Shown: piece after piece, positions 20,544 through 32,157 of the stretch
Layout: the number at the start of each line of letters is the position of its first letter
Position numbering within the stretch: position 1 is the stretch's first letter
DNA from: Sporobolomyces roseus
Taxonomy: Eukaryota > Basidiomycota > Microbotryomycetes > Sporidiobolales > Sporidiobolaceae
Reading direction: 5' to 3'
DNA: 64,000 nucleotides
NCBI GenBank assembly: GCA_016617785.1
Contig: JADILM010000007.1
Location: forward strand, 1,302,001 to 1,366,000
Position numbers and translations under genes: made by a program
The notes under the pieces: generated by a model
Seen by the model: the letters and a program-made list of their open reading frames with translations, nothing else
Told to the model about the DNA's origin: nothing
The model's database searches: none

Positions 20544-21850
20544 TTAAGCTTTGCTAGCCATCGACTTGCGACCTTCTCCAACGACAGTACCGTCGTGCGA
20601 AGCAGCGTCGTCTGCGAGTTCTCGATGTTGAGGCTTCTCCGAGTTGAGCTTGCCCTCTGCCTTGCGACCATCTGCGTAATCTCCTCGAGATTCATGACCC
20701 TAGAGGACGAAGCAATGAGTGAGTCGAAGAACGAAGAAGAGGGATCAAGAGAAGCAAAACTCACAGCAGGAATCCATTTCTTTGAATTCCAAGGCTTGCA
20801 GTTGGGGTCATTGTACATCATGTCGACATTTTCGAGGGAAAGGTTTGACGATTCATACAAGAAGAAGAAGACTGGACGTCGCAACGAGAAGATCAGTCTC
20901 CGTCGCTTCTGAGGAGAATGCGATCAACTCGTGACTGACCAATGATAGCTCCAGCCAAATTACAACCAGCGAATACGAATCCATAAGAGTAGTTGATTTC
21001 CCGAGTGATGAAGGGAGTGAAGAAAGCGAGCAAAAAGTTGAATAACCAATTTGAAGCCTGCAGAAGTATCAGGGAAGGTTAGCAATAGTCGCGGAAGAAG
21101 GAGGGTATGTTCGGCTCACAGTAGCGAGAGCTCCAGTCTTTGCACGAGCGTCGTTACGAGGAGTTTCTCCGACAAGGGTCCAAACTCCGGGCGCCCACTG
21201 GAAAAGCAGTTAGATTGTCAGCTTCGTGCGCTCTACCTCAAGAAGACAGAGGATGGCTTACAGTCGTAGCGTATCCGGCAATGAACAAGCAAGTCGCGAC
21301 GATCATGACTGTCGAGAGATGAAAAAAGATTTTAGCGTTCTCTCCTCGAGGTCCAGGTCAAAGAGGTCCGAGATCAAGGACGTCAAAGGGGTATAGGTTA
21401 AAGAGGTCGAGATCATAGACGTCAAGAGATCGAAAAGAGACTCGTGCTTTCCGATACCTTGATCGGTGAGAGGATCTCGAGCGGTCCCTGCTGCACCATA
21501 GACAAACAACCATGCAGAACACCAAACTCCTCCGATTATGAGTGGGTTTCTACGACCGAAGCGTTCCATGATATAAATCCCGCCGAAAGTGCAGACAAAG
21601 TTGACGGCACCGAGAATAATCTGCGAAACGAATTCGTCGCTAGAGCATTCGATTCGACAGTCAGCGATGTGTAGCTGATGCTTCAGTGATTAAGATACTT
21701 ACTCGATACCGACACCGCCGAGAACAGTCGCTCCACTGCGAGTCAAAAGAATCAGCTGTGTCTTTTTTGTTGGAAGAAGATATAGATTGTACTCACTAGT
21801 AGAAGAAGTACTTGGCACCGGTGAGTTCTCGGAGAGCCTTAAGTAGCCTG
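20544..21850 (-). pseudogene. truncated sugar transporter (left copy)
   Basis: This matches exons 7 (part) to 14 of the intact transporter at 29170-31832. Recognisable exons are 21703-21735, 21446-21639, 21262-21308, 21120-21197, 20940-21057, 20765-20871 and 20544-20699. Everything upstream of about 21850, encoding the first half of the membrane domain, is missing. The splice donor after GIGK, which is GTGAGT in the right copy, reads ACGAGT here, so that intron would be retained and ends in a stop. The donor after exon 12 is also altered (GTCAGT instead of GTGAGT). The remaining coding frame is otherwise largely preserved, so decay is probably recent. Confidence 0.85.
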
Positions 21851-22089
21851 CGAAATGTCTGCACAAGAGGGAGAAAGTTAGCCGAGGTCTACTTCACGTA
21901 AATAACGGAGCTTACCCAATATCATAACAATCGAATGGCGAGAGGGAGACCAAAGCGCGGAAAGAAGCGACAACGACGACGCCGACAACTCCTCTACTGG
22001 GAATGTACGACTCACCGCGAGAGGAGCAGAATTAAGGGTGAGCACAACAAGCATCAAGCTTTCTTCTTATTCCGACGATCAATCCAAAA

Positions 22090-23187
22090 TCAGCCTTCCT
22101 TCGGAGTCTCTACACTTCCAGCACTCCCACCATCCGTATCCTTGTCCTTATCCTTCTGTGTGTCTTTCGGTGGCCACTCGACTCCAGGGATCGATCCACC
22201 CGCTTCCAAGATCGCTCTTTCCTCCATCGTTAAAAATCTTCCTCCTGGTCCTCGAGGTCTTCTCATCGCATGCTTGTGCCGAGATTCATGTAGATACGGC
22301 TGCATTCCCTCGAGATCATCAGCACGGTAGTGAAGTCAAGAGAAGGGAGAGAAACTGACTTTGCGTTCCCTCGATAACCTCCCCATTTCCTCCAACCTAG
22401 CTCTCGCACTCCTTCTCTTCAAAATCCTATGATACTGTTTCGCATTGACATAGAGTGGTTCCGCCTCATCCGCCGCCGCACCTTGTTCGAGTACTTGTCC
22501 AGCTCCAATCGCTTCACTCTCCCCTCCTCCCGCTAACTGATCCTGACCTGATTCAATCGATCCATACTCACTTCCTCCCCCTACTCCCTCTCCTTCATAC
22601 TCCATGAACTGATCCACAGCAGCGTTCTTCTTTCCTTTCGCATTGCCTCCCCCTCCTCCAGCATTCGAATTTACTTTCTGTCGTTTCCCCTTTCTCCCTC
22701 CCGGTCCCGCTCCCGAATTGTTGGGTGTACTAGTACCACTCCCCGTGTTACTCCTCTTCTTCCCTTTCGCCAACTTTCTAGGCTCATAATCCCCATCCTC
22801 TTCATCGACTAGCGGTACTTCCTCCTCTTCTCCTTCCGGTAACTCTTGATACTCCCCCTGCGGTGTCTGACTATACTGATGATACAATTCCCCATTCTCT
22901 CCTGTTGTCACTCCTGCTCCTGATTGATCATAAGCGAATTCGAGAGATTGTCCTCCAACAGTGGCACTATTCGATCTGTACTCCTCTTGTGGTGGGTGCG
23001 CGTAGTTCTGATCGAAGAATCCAGGTGGGTGAGCGTGGGAATGTGAATGGGACGAGTAGGGATCGGTAGAAGTCGAGGCGAAAGAATTTTGATGAGAATT
23101 TTGGGAGTAGTGGGAGAGTGGATCGTGAGAGGTTGAGGCGTGTAGAGGGAGATTGGAGTGTGAGTAGTGGTATGAGGAGGATTGCAT
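22090..23187 (-). CDS. HAP2: CCAAT-binding factor subunit HAP2 / NF-YA
   Basis: The 345-residue protein has two exons, 22360-23187 and 22090-22299. It is the sequence-specific subunit of the CCAAT-binding complex with HAP3 and HAP5, acting in the nucleus. The conserved core begins [17 protein letters not shown], the NF-YA subunit-interaction helix. It continues [15 protein letters not shown] and, after the intron, [23 protein letters not shown], the DNA-binding part. The acceptor at 22300 is fixed by the [11 protein letters not shown] junction. The 230 residues before the core are His/Ser/Gln/Gly-rich with an acidic stretch and a basic KGKRQK stretch. The donor is GTCAGT, slightly unusual. 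The gene lies inside the spacer of the inverted duplication. Confidence 0.92.
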
Positions 23188-23621
23188 CCCTTCTTAGAAA
23201 GTATGGGGTGAAGAGGAGATGAGAGTTTGAAGAGATGATCGGGAGAAGACGCAGTGAAAAGAGAAAGGCGAGGAGGGCGCGTACAAGATCGTAAAAGGTA
23301 CAGTGTCGGTCGTAGAGCGTTCTGGATCGAGTCGGAGTCGCGTAGAGAGATAGTAAGAGATGAGACGTTCAAGATCAGGGAAGAAAAACATTTCGCAAAC
23401 TCGCCTCGCAACTTTCCTCGCAACTCGTAAAGAATCAACTCTGTGGACGCCCTTGAACCACCATTCTCTCAAAGATGCTCAGACCGCGATTCGGAGGAGG
23501 AATCGTGGAACTTCACGAGAACGATCGAATTCGCAGATGTAACTCTTTCGCAACTTGCGAATCTACCTTTCCGATTTCTCGAGCACCATCATACTCCTCT
23601 GACCCTACTACTCGTCTCCCT
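23188..23621. other. intergenic, HAP2 5' flank
   Basis: Separates RCE1 (ending 23622) from HAP2 (starting 23187), both on the minus strand. It should hold the HAP2 promoter. No coding frame supported. Confidence 0.55.
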
Positions 23622-24946
23622 CTATGGCCAATACAAACTCCCACCAAACAATCCCGGTTCAGTCCACCTCCAAAAACCATAAATGAACAATCCGATCCCT
23701 CCTAAATAACTCGTCCAAATCGCTGTATCCCTCTCGAAACCTAACATCAGTCTCAGTCCAACGTAGAGAGTCGGTGAGGACTTACAGAGCTTTCGGTTGG
23801 GGTAGACTTGGAGTGCGTAGGAGAGAGGAGGGAGTCCCATTGAGTTGCAGAATGCGTGTGCTAGGAAAGGCGGGATGATTGAACCTGTGCAGTTGAGTGG
23901 ATAGAGGGGTTCAATTCAGTCGGAGGAAAAGGGAAGAAGGGGGAGAGAGGAGCATACCGGTTCGGAGGAATAGATAAGTCGCATACCAACCGAATAAGGT
24001 CGTGTAGGCAAATTGGAAAGCTGTAAGTACCGATTAAATCGCCTCAGCTAGTCAGTCATAGTGGGAGAGCTGCTGAGAAGGCTACGTTGGCTCACTTGAG
24101 ACGAGACAACCTTGAATCAAAGCTTTTTGAGTTCGACCTCCCGCAAGATAGCTTTCGTAAGCGTGATGAACATGGGCTGTGGGCAAGAGAGCTCGTATAT
24201 CAGTACTACGAGATAGCTGTAGATAATACGGGAGAGTCTTCGCTCACCTAGACCAAACCATAAAGGAGTCAAGAAGACCAATTGTTTCTTATTCCATCCT
24301 CCCAAATAACTGATCCCGACAACACAGCTCCTGAAGGTGATCTCCTCCGTCAATGGAGCCTATCGAAGTCAAGTGATCAGTGAGTCCGACTGTGAACGAA
24401 GAAGGGAGAGAGCTCAAAGCTTACAACGATGAAATTCCTGACCCCTCTCCACCCATCGAACCTCTCCTTCAACTTCTTCCAGCTCCCCCCTCGCTGCAGT
24501 AAAGGGAGATCTCCCTCTAGGTGTTGAACATAAAGACTCCCAGCAAACAGAGTCATAGTCAACCCCAAAGGATAACTCAACATTCTCGCTGTTTCCCTCC
24601 AATCCCTCGGGAAGATGAATCCCGCTAATTCGAGAGCTTTCGGTATTGATTGTACATAACCCTGGTTGGTGATGGAATGGTGGGAGAGGATTAGAGGAAT
24701 TGAGAGGAGAGAAGAAAGGGAAGAGATTGAAACTGCTACTAATCGGGATTTGATGATGGATGGATGATTTCGATCTCGTTTCTCTTGAGGAGGCACCACG
24801 ATGTCTGCTGGGTCTTGCTTTGGGGGAGTTCGAGGAGTTTGAGGGTGGTGAACGCGGGCGGAGGGGATCAAGTAGATTGAGGAGAGGTAGGAAGCACTGG
24901 ATCCGCAAGAGAGTAATAGGACTGAAGTCTCGGAGAGTAGCGGCAT
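23622..24946 (-). CDS. RCE1: CAAX prenyl protease 2 (Rce1-like)
   Basis: The 326-residue membrane protein has exons 24425-24946, 24248-24359, 24111-24176, 23958-24020, 23786-23884 and 23622-23740. Rce1 removes the last three residues of prenylated CAAX proteins at the ER. The family signatures are visible: APLTEEITFRSCVV contains the catalytic EE-x3-R motif, WFGLAHVHHAYE supplies the FxxxH-type second motif, and PPFLAHAFCNSMG the third. Several hydrophobic helices surround them. The start at 24946 opens a typical membrane helix; a longer in-frame extension upstream lacks support. It is divergent from TUP1 across about 440 bases. Confidence 0.88.
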
Positions 24947-25387
24947 CCTGAAATGTGAAGGAGCAGAGCAAGAGAAGAGCGAGCAAGTTGGGAGAGAGAG
25001 AAGCTTAAGGAAGGAAGACAAAGGGAGGCTCCTTCCGCAGCGGCGATCACTTTTTTGTTGATGAAATTCGACAAGTGTCAGGCACAGTTTTTTTGGTTCT
25101 CGATTCCCCTTCCACGCTTCACCTTCTCTCCCTCCCTTTTCCTCTCCCTCCCTCCTCAAACTCTTCTCGCTTCTGAATCAGGTCGCGGTTCACTCCGAGT
25201 GTAGTGGCCTACTCTAGCAGCTACATCAGGTGAGTCTCTAGTCTTCCCTTATCGCTTCCGATTCAAGTCCCGCTTGTCCCGACTTTAGTTCACTCTCCCT
25301 CCAAACCTGAACCTCCTATCTCTAATCTCTCTCTAGAAGTACACACATATCGAGTAGTAGCTGACCACGTTCAAAGAGTGATAGTCT
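24947..25387. promoter_or_regulatory. divergent RCE1/TUP1 intergenic region
   Basis: The two genes start facing away from each other, so this stretch must contain both promoters. A possible 5' UTR intron (GTGAGT near 25230) precedes the TUP1 start. No specific element could be assigned. Confidence 0.5.
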
Positions 25388-25619
25388 ATGTCGAGTGGAC
25401 AACCTTCTAGTTCGAATAATCGACTAGTCGCACCTCTGAATCCACACTCTTCCTCCTCTTCTTCAGCCCAAAACCTCCTCCCCACTACTCGACCTTTATC
25501 CTCTTCAAACGCTTATCAATCCCATCCTCCTCCTCCTCATTCCTCTTCCCATCAACCTCCTCACCCATTGACAAACGGCGGTTCGATGCATCCCGGCGCT
25601 GGAGTACCTCCTTCAATCC

Positions 25620-25651
<32 letters not shown>

Positions 25652-28573
25652 GCGAATCCTAATGCCCAATCATCTAGAAATGATCAAGGAGGTGTAGGTG
25701 GAATGCAACCTGGTACTTCGGGAGGACCAGGAGGACAAAGTCAAGGAATTCCTCCACCTGGAATGGTCGCTCCACCTCATCCGAGCGCGGCGAGATTGAA
25801 CGATTTGTTGGAGTTTGTCAAGGCGGAATTTGAACAAGTTGCGGGAGAAGGAGGCGTGTTGAGAGCGCAGAGAGAAGAATATGAAGCGATGAGTGAGTCC
25901 GAGTCTTTCCTTTTCTCTCTCTCTCTCTCTTTCGGGGATCTCGCTCAAAGTGTAGTCGAAAACTTCGGGACTAGTTTTGCTCAGACTGAAAGGAGTAGTC
26001 GGTGAAAGATGAGACGCATGAATCGAAACTGACGATTCTTGCTGTTTTCTTCCCACTCAAACAGTTCATAGTCATGCTGCCGAATTGAACGCGATGAGAG
26101 CTATGGCTTATGATCTCGAACGAAAGTATCACGATGACAAGCGACTGTGAGCCCACCTTCCTCCCTGTCGCTCCTCTCAGTGATCTCGAAACTGACTCTT
26201 TCTCCTCAAATCCAGTCTACAAGAGGAGAACTCTCGACTTCAAGACGAAGTGACTCGAATCCGCCAACAACTCGATTCATCCCGAACCTCCGTCTCATCC
26301 TCGACCAACAACTCTACAATCCCATCTTCCTCTTCCCGACCGACACTCCCGTCACTAATGGGAGCTGGAGGAGGAGGAGGTTCAACACCTCAACCACCTT
26401 CAGCTCGACCAGCTTCAACCGGTCCTTCAGCTCATGGAATGTTTGGTGGAGGAGCTGCAGCGCAGATTGGGGAGAGAGAAAGGGAATACGCAGCGCAACA
26501 GGGTGCGTATAATGGAAATGGGAGAGATCAATCGGTACCTGTTGGTGGAGGAGATCACCCGAACAAACGTTCAAGAATCGATGAAGATGAAAGAAGAAAA
26601 CGTGCGTTTCCTTCGAACCTCTCCCTTTTTTTTTAACCATCTCGTTTTTCTGACACTCTTTCGCTTTGCTTCGCTTCTTATAGCTTCCGGGTCCCAAAGA
26701 CATAGTTCAGCTTTACCCTCCTACACGCAAGTTGGACCTAATCGACCTTCCTCCACTGGACCTCCTCCCAATTCCGCACCCGCTCCTCCACCTCTCCACC
26801 ATCCCTCTCCCCTCCCTCCTCCAAATGCTCTCCCCCCACTATCCACTTCCGCACCTTCTCCAGCTCCTACTCCCCAAGCGCCAGTCCCTCCTCCATCTTC
26901 GAAAGAAGATCAAAAACCTCTCAACTCTTCAACTGCTTCGAATGGTGGAGGGGGACAACAACAGGTGGAAGTGACCAATTTCGATCCCGAGACTGCACCG
27001 AAGGATTTAAAGAAAGAGGGAAGCGATTGGATGACTATGTTTAATCCGAATGTCAAGAGGGTTTTGGATGTTGGATTGGTTCATACTCTCGTTCATGATT
27101 CGTTCGTTTGCTTTTTCGCTTCTCTATCTGCTACTCGAGTCAATGCTGATAGGACGGCGATGATTCACGAACAGCGTTGTGTGTTGTGTGAGATTTTCAC
27201 CGGATGGGAAAATGCTTGCGACGGGTTGTAACAGAAACACTACGCTATACGATACGAAAACTGGTGCTAAGATCTCGTGAGCAACTTTCCTTGCGCTATC
27301 TCTTTCCTGGATCGAAATTCACGTAGAAGTTGTTGCTCGCAGAGTCTTGTTCGATGAATCTTCGGGAGCAAACAACGATAATTACATCAGATCTGCCAGT
27401 TTTAGTCCGGACGGGAAGTACCTAGCTACAGGATCAGAGGATAGGGTCGTTCGCGTGAGTGAAAGTTCTCGCTCAGCTTCAGACCGAAGCTGAGCTGTTC
27501 TCTTTCGTCGTACAGATCTGGAATCTTTCGCAAAAACGAATCTCTCAAGTCTTCCAAGGTCACAAATCCGAGATCTACTCTCTCGCTTTCTCTCCCGATG
27601 GACGACGACTCGTTTCCGGTTCAGGCGACAAGACTGCTCGAATGTGGGACCTCGAAACTGGATCTTGTCTGTTCACTCTCGCTATCGAGGATATCACGAT
27701 CGCCGAGAACGGACCTGTCGACGCAGGAGTCACCTCAGTAGTCTTATCCCCCGACGGCAAGTTCCTAGCTGCTGGTTCACTCGATACAGTCGTTCGAATT
27801 TGGGACGCCGAGAATGGACAACTCGTCGATAAACTCAAAGGTCATAAGGATTCAGTTTACTCTGTCGCGTTCAGTCCGGATGGAAAGTTCCTGGTGAGTG
27901 GAAGTTTGGACAAGACGTTGAAAATGTGGGATATGGCGAGTTTGAGGAGTACCCTCGCATCTCAACAAGGGAAAGATGTACCCGTTGGTGAAGGTGGAAA
28001 GACAAATTGTTTAACTACTCTACAAGGTCACAAGGTAAGCTTTCACTTCTCAAAGCCTCTCTCGTTCTCCTTGCGATCCCCCACTTCGAAAACCCTTCAC
28101 TTCCGAATCAACCCTCGCCTATTTTCCGCCGAACCCCATTCGCGCATCCGACCAAGTTTCCAATTTTCGAACCTCTCTCTCTTGGCTCGGTCCCTATCAA
28201 TAAACATCATCGACCTCGAGGTTGAGAGCAACCGAACTCTTTCTCTCGCATAACTTGGAGCTGACTCGCTTCTTATGTGTCAACAGGATTACGTTCTCTC
28301 GGTCGATATCTCTCCCGACGGTGCATGGATCGTATCAGGTTCGAAAGATCGCGGTGTACAATTCTGGGATCCAAAGACTGCGAAAGCTCAATTCATGTTG
28401 CAAGGTCACAAGAATTCTGGTGAGTTCTCTTTCTTCGTTCTATCTCGCACTCGAGCTGACTCTCGATTACACGAGTAGTCATCTCTGTCGCTGTATCGGA
28501 TGGTGGAGGACTCGTCGCGACGGGATCGGGTGATTGGAGTGCGAGAATTTGGTCATATGAAAGAATAGCTTAG
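25388..28573 (+). CDS. TUP1: Tup1-type general transcriptional corepressor
   Basis: The 783-residue protein has exons 25388-25892, 26065-26146, 26216-26601, 26684-27101, 27175-27276, 27343-27454, 27516-28034, 28287-28419 and 28479-28573. Order: Ser/Pro/Gln-rich start with an 11-residue polyglutamine run, a helical Tup-N tetramerisation region ([16 protein letters not shown] through [15 protein letters not shown]), a long Pro/Ser linker, then the [16 protein letters not shown] segment typical of Tup1. A seven-bladed WD40 propeller follows, with repeats such as [20 protein letters not shown] and [20 protein letters not shown]. It ends WSYERIA. Tup1 works with Ssn6/Cyc8 in the nucleus to repress regulated genes (established knowledge). 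The short exons follow WD repeat boundaries loosely. Confidence 0.93.
25619..25651 (+). repeat. (CAA)11 trinucleotide run in TUP1
   Basis: Eleven uninterrupted CAA codons encode a polyglutamine run in the disordered N terminus of the Tup1 protein. Such runs vary in length between strains. Confidence 0.9.
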
Positions 28574-29169
28574 TTCGTCGAAAGCAGTCAATCGTCGAAC
28601 TCGCTACATGATCACTCTAGGTGGTGTTTGTGTAGGTATCTCCGTCTCGTTATACCCCTTCTCTCGAGCTCCTTTTGCTGGTCTGTTTGCAAAAAAAATG
28701 AAAGGAACAGATATTTCTCCTATCTGTCGTTTCCACTGCTCGTGCTCGATGGGACAGTAGCTCACGACTTGATGCTGCAAGATCTTGCTGAGCTTCACAA
28801 TTCCGTGTCGTTGTCTCGCTCGCTCCGACTTTTCTTTGACCTCCTCGCAAGCTTCCCTCGAATCAAGCTTGCATGTATTCAGGTGTCGGTTAATTGTCCA
28901 AAATATCATTTCTAATGCGGTATTTCGGACGGGAACAGCAGATCCTCGATCGGGCAATCGAAGAAAGCGAGAAAATTGGAATGACGGGGGATAGAGGAGT
29001 GAACCCCTTCTTCGGTTGATCCAAAATAGAGGGGATGACGACTGGGGGTCTCAGGTGGGGAAAAAGACGGAAGAAGAATGCAAAGCGAAAAACAAAATTG
29101 ACGTTTCTGTTCTTTTTTCGTTCTTCTCGCTCATTTCTCTCTTCGACCCTCTCGACTATCTAAACAAAC
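28574..29169. other. intergenic, TUP1 3' flank and transporter 5' flank
   Basis: No coding frame is supported. It is pyrimidine-rich in the last 80 bases before the transporter start, as is common for fungal promoters and leaders. Confidence 0.55.
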
Positions 29170-31832
29170 ATGCCCACTATTCGCGGCGCTCCCATCGGTG
29201 GCCTGGCGATCGCTGTAGCAGTCTTCGCTTCAATCGGTGGTGTGAGTCCTTTACTTTCGTTCGATTCGTTTTCCATCCCGAGGTCTCGGTGAGGGGGTAG
29301 TTTCTTCGATTGAACTGCAACTGACGGCTCTCCATGGCTTGACAGTTCCTCTTCGGGTACGCTCTTTTCTCCTTGTAGCGCTGGGGGTGCTGGTGAAGAC
29401 GTCGTCGAGGTCGTTGCGAACTGGACCAAAAGAAAACTCAGCTGACCCTTTCTCTCCCTCTTTCCGTTCGACAGTTATGATACCGGGTAAGCTCCATCAG
29501 TGTCTATGAAGCAGATCTCAGCTGATACTCCCCCTCTCAAACAGACAAATCGCAGACTTCCTCGTCATGGACGACTTCCTTCTGCGATTCGCTCAATGCT
29601 CGACCCCAGGAGTAGTCGAAACTTGTGCTTTCTCTACTGTACGCTCAGGGCTTATTGTAGCGATGCTAAGTATCGGCACTTTGATAGGAGCATTGATCGG
29701 CGCTACGTGAGTTGATGAGAAGAATTCGCGAAATACTCGAAACTGACTGTTCCCTTCTGCCGACAGTCTCGCTGATCGTTTCGGACGTTGCAAGGCTGTT
29801 CAAATCGATTGTTCCATCGTCATCATCGGAACCGTGAGTCTCCTCTGTTGGTTCTCTTCGAGCGTGCGAAGACCGACTGAGCACACTTTCGCATGTTCGC
29901 AAAAATAGGTCATTCAAGTCGCATCGGTTTCCGCTTGGTATCAATTCATGATCGGTCGCATCGTCACGGGTCTCGGAGTTGGAGCTTTATCGGCTGTCGT
30001 TCCCCTCTACCAATCGGAAACTGCACCGAAAGAAATCCGAGGATCTCTTGTCGCAACCTATCAACTCATGATTACATTCGGTATCCTCGTCGCCTACTGT
30101 ATTTCGATCGGAACTCGCAACCTCAACGAAGGAGGAGCTTCATGGAGGATCGTCGTCGCTCTCAACATGCTTTGGGCCTTGATTCTCGGAATTGGGTTCA
30201 TCGCAGCTCCCGAATCTCCCCGTTGGTTGATGCAGCGAGGACGTGAGCAAGATGCAGAGAAGTCACTCGCAAGGATTCGAGGTGTTAAGGTCGAGGACAA
30301 CGATTATTCGGTTCGACAAGCTTTCTACGAGATGGGAGAACAAGTCAAGCGTGAACAAAAGACCCGCGACTTTGGATGGCTCGACTGCTTCAGACCCAAG
30401 AACAAACTGTTGTGTGAGTCCAAACGTTGAAACTTTCTGTTTCCGACAAAGTTTCGAAAGAATATTCGTTTTCTTCAAAGTTCAAAGCTGACTCTCGTTC
30501 CCTCGCACAGATCGCACTATCCTCCTCATGACACTTCAAGCTCTTCAACAACTCACCGGTGCCAACTACTTCTTCTACTAGTGAGTGCAATTTATATCTT
30601 CTTCCAAGAAAAAAGACACAGCTGAGTCTTTCTTTCGCAGTGGAGCGACTGTTCTCGGCGGTGTCGGTATCGAGTAAGTCCCTCAATCATTGAAGCATCA
30701 GCTACACGTCGCTGACGGTCGAATCGAATGCTCTAGCGACGAATTCGTTTCGCAAATTATTCTCGGTGCCGTCAACTTCGTTTGTACTTTCGGCGGGATC
30801 TATATTATGGAACGCTTCGGTCGTAGAACTCCCCTCATTATTGGAGGCCTCTGGCAGTCTGCGTGGTTGTTCGTGTACGGTGCGGCCGGAACTGCTCGAG
30901 ATCCTCTCACCGATCAAGGTATCGGAAAGCGTGAGTCTCTTTCAGACATCTCATGAGTTGATCTCGACCTCCTTAGTCTCACCCTCTTGTGACTTGACGT
31001 CGACGTCCTTGACCTCGAACTCTTCGACCTCGAGGAAAGAACGCTAAAATTCTTTTTTATCTCTCGACAGTCATGATCGTCGCAACCTGCTTGTTCATCG
31101 CCGGATACGCTACGACTGTAAGCTTTACTCTGTCTTCTTGAGGTAGAGCGCACGAAGCTGACAATCTAACTGCTTTTCCAGTGGGCGCCCGGAGTTTGGA
31201 CTCTTGTCGGAGAAACTCCTCGTAACGACGCTCGTGCAAAGACTGGAGCTCTCGCTACTGTGAGCCGAACATACCCTCCTTCTTCCGCGACTATCGCTAA
31301 CCTTCCCTGATACCTACAGGCTTCAAACTGGCTCTTCAATTTCTTGCTTGCTTTCTTCACTCCCTTCATTACTCGCGAAATCAACTACTCTTATGGATTC
31401 GTCTTCGCCGGATGTAATCTGGCTGGAGCTATCATCGGTGAGTCAAGAGTTGCTCGCATTCTACTAACAAGCGACGAAGACTGATCTTCTCGTTGCGACG
31501 TTCAGTCTTCTTCTTCTTGTATGAATCGTCAAACCTTTCCCTCGAGAACGTCGACATGATGTACAACGACCCCAACTGCAAGCCTTGGAACTCAAAGAAA
31601 TGGATTCCTGCTGTGAGTTTTGCTTCTCTTGATCCCTCTTCTTCGTTCTTCGACTCACTGTCTTCTCGTTTTACAGGGTCATGAATCTCGAGGAGATTAC
31701 GCTGATGGTCGCAAGGCAGAGGGCAAGCTCAACTCGGAGAAGCCTCAACATCGAGAACTCGCAGACGACGCTGCTTCGCACGACGGTACTGTCGTTGGAG
31801 AAGGTCGCAAGTCGATGGCTAGCAAAGCTTAA
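29170..31832 (+). CDS. MFS sugar (hexose) transporter, complete copy
   Basis: The 543-residue protein has 14 exons: 29170-29241, 29346-29356, 29475-29486, 29545-29706, 29767-29833, 29909-30413, 30511-30580, 30641-30673, 30737-30930, 31071-31117, 31182-31259, 31320-31437, 31506-31612 and 31677-31832. Exons 2 and 3 are only 11 and 12 bases. Sugar-porter signatures are clear: FLFGYDTGQI in the first helix, [66 protein letters not shown] and [16 protein letters not shown]. About twelve membrane helices fit. The likely role is plasma-membrane hexose uptake (family knowledge); the substrate is not predicted. It straddles the inner edge of the right repeat arm. Confidence 0.9.
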
Positions 31833-32157
31833 TCTTAATCACTCACACTCTTGTTCATAAGTTACCCTTAATTGTCTATAGCATCACTTAATGTACAAAT
31901 ACCCCTTAACTCCCGATCAAAAAGTTGCGAAAGTTCGGAGGGGAGATTGAAAAGTTTAAGTAGTCTTAAAGCTTTCATCTCTCTCACCCTCTCGAGTAAG
32001 GCTGCTTCGTCGTCGTCGTCGTCGTCGTTGCTATCCGCGCTTAGGGTTCCTTCTCACTCTGTGTGCTCGAGCCCTTTTCTTCTCCTCTTTCCCACCTGCT
32101 CCCTCTCTCTCTCCTACTCTTCTCCCCATCTCTCAATTTACTCCGATTAGACTCTCA
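31833..32157. other. intergenic within right repeat arm
   Basis: Holds the transporter 3' flank and the promoter of the decarboxylase-like gene. It mirrors 20216-20543 and includes a longer GTC-type trinucleotide run near 32005-32030 than the left arm. Confidence 0.55.

Larger units (their letters stand above)
17560..21850. repeat. left arm of a large inverted duplication
   Basis: This arm matches 30530-34800 in opposite orientation. The same three genes occur in the same relative order, with exon lengths identical for every shared exon and high sequence similarity across exons, introns and intergenic DNA. The inner edge lies inside exon 7 of the transporter (about 21850), beyond which the two sides no longer match. 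The outer edge fades beyond the 127-residue gene, near 17560. The arms are similar but clearly not identical, so this is not a trivial assembly fold-back. Confidence 0.9.

Noticed and set aside
24947..25159. A possible upstream extension of the RCE1 frame
   Set aside because: It is low in hydrophobic content and lies beyond a natural start that leads directly into the first membrane helix.
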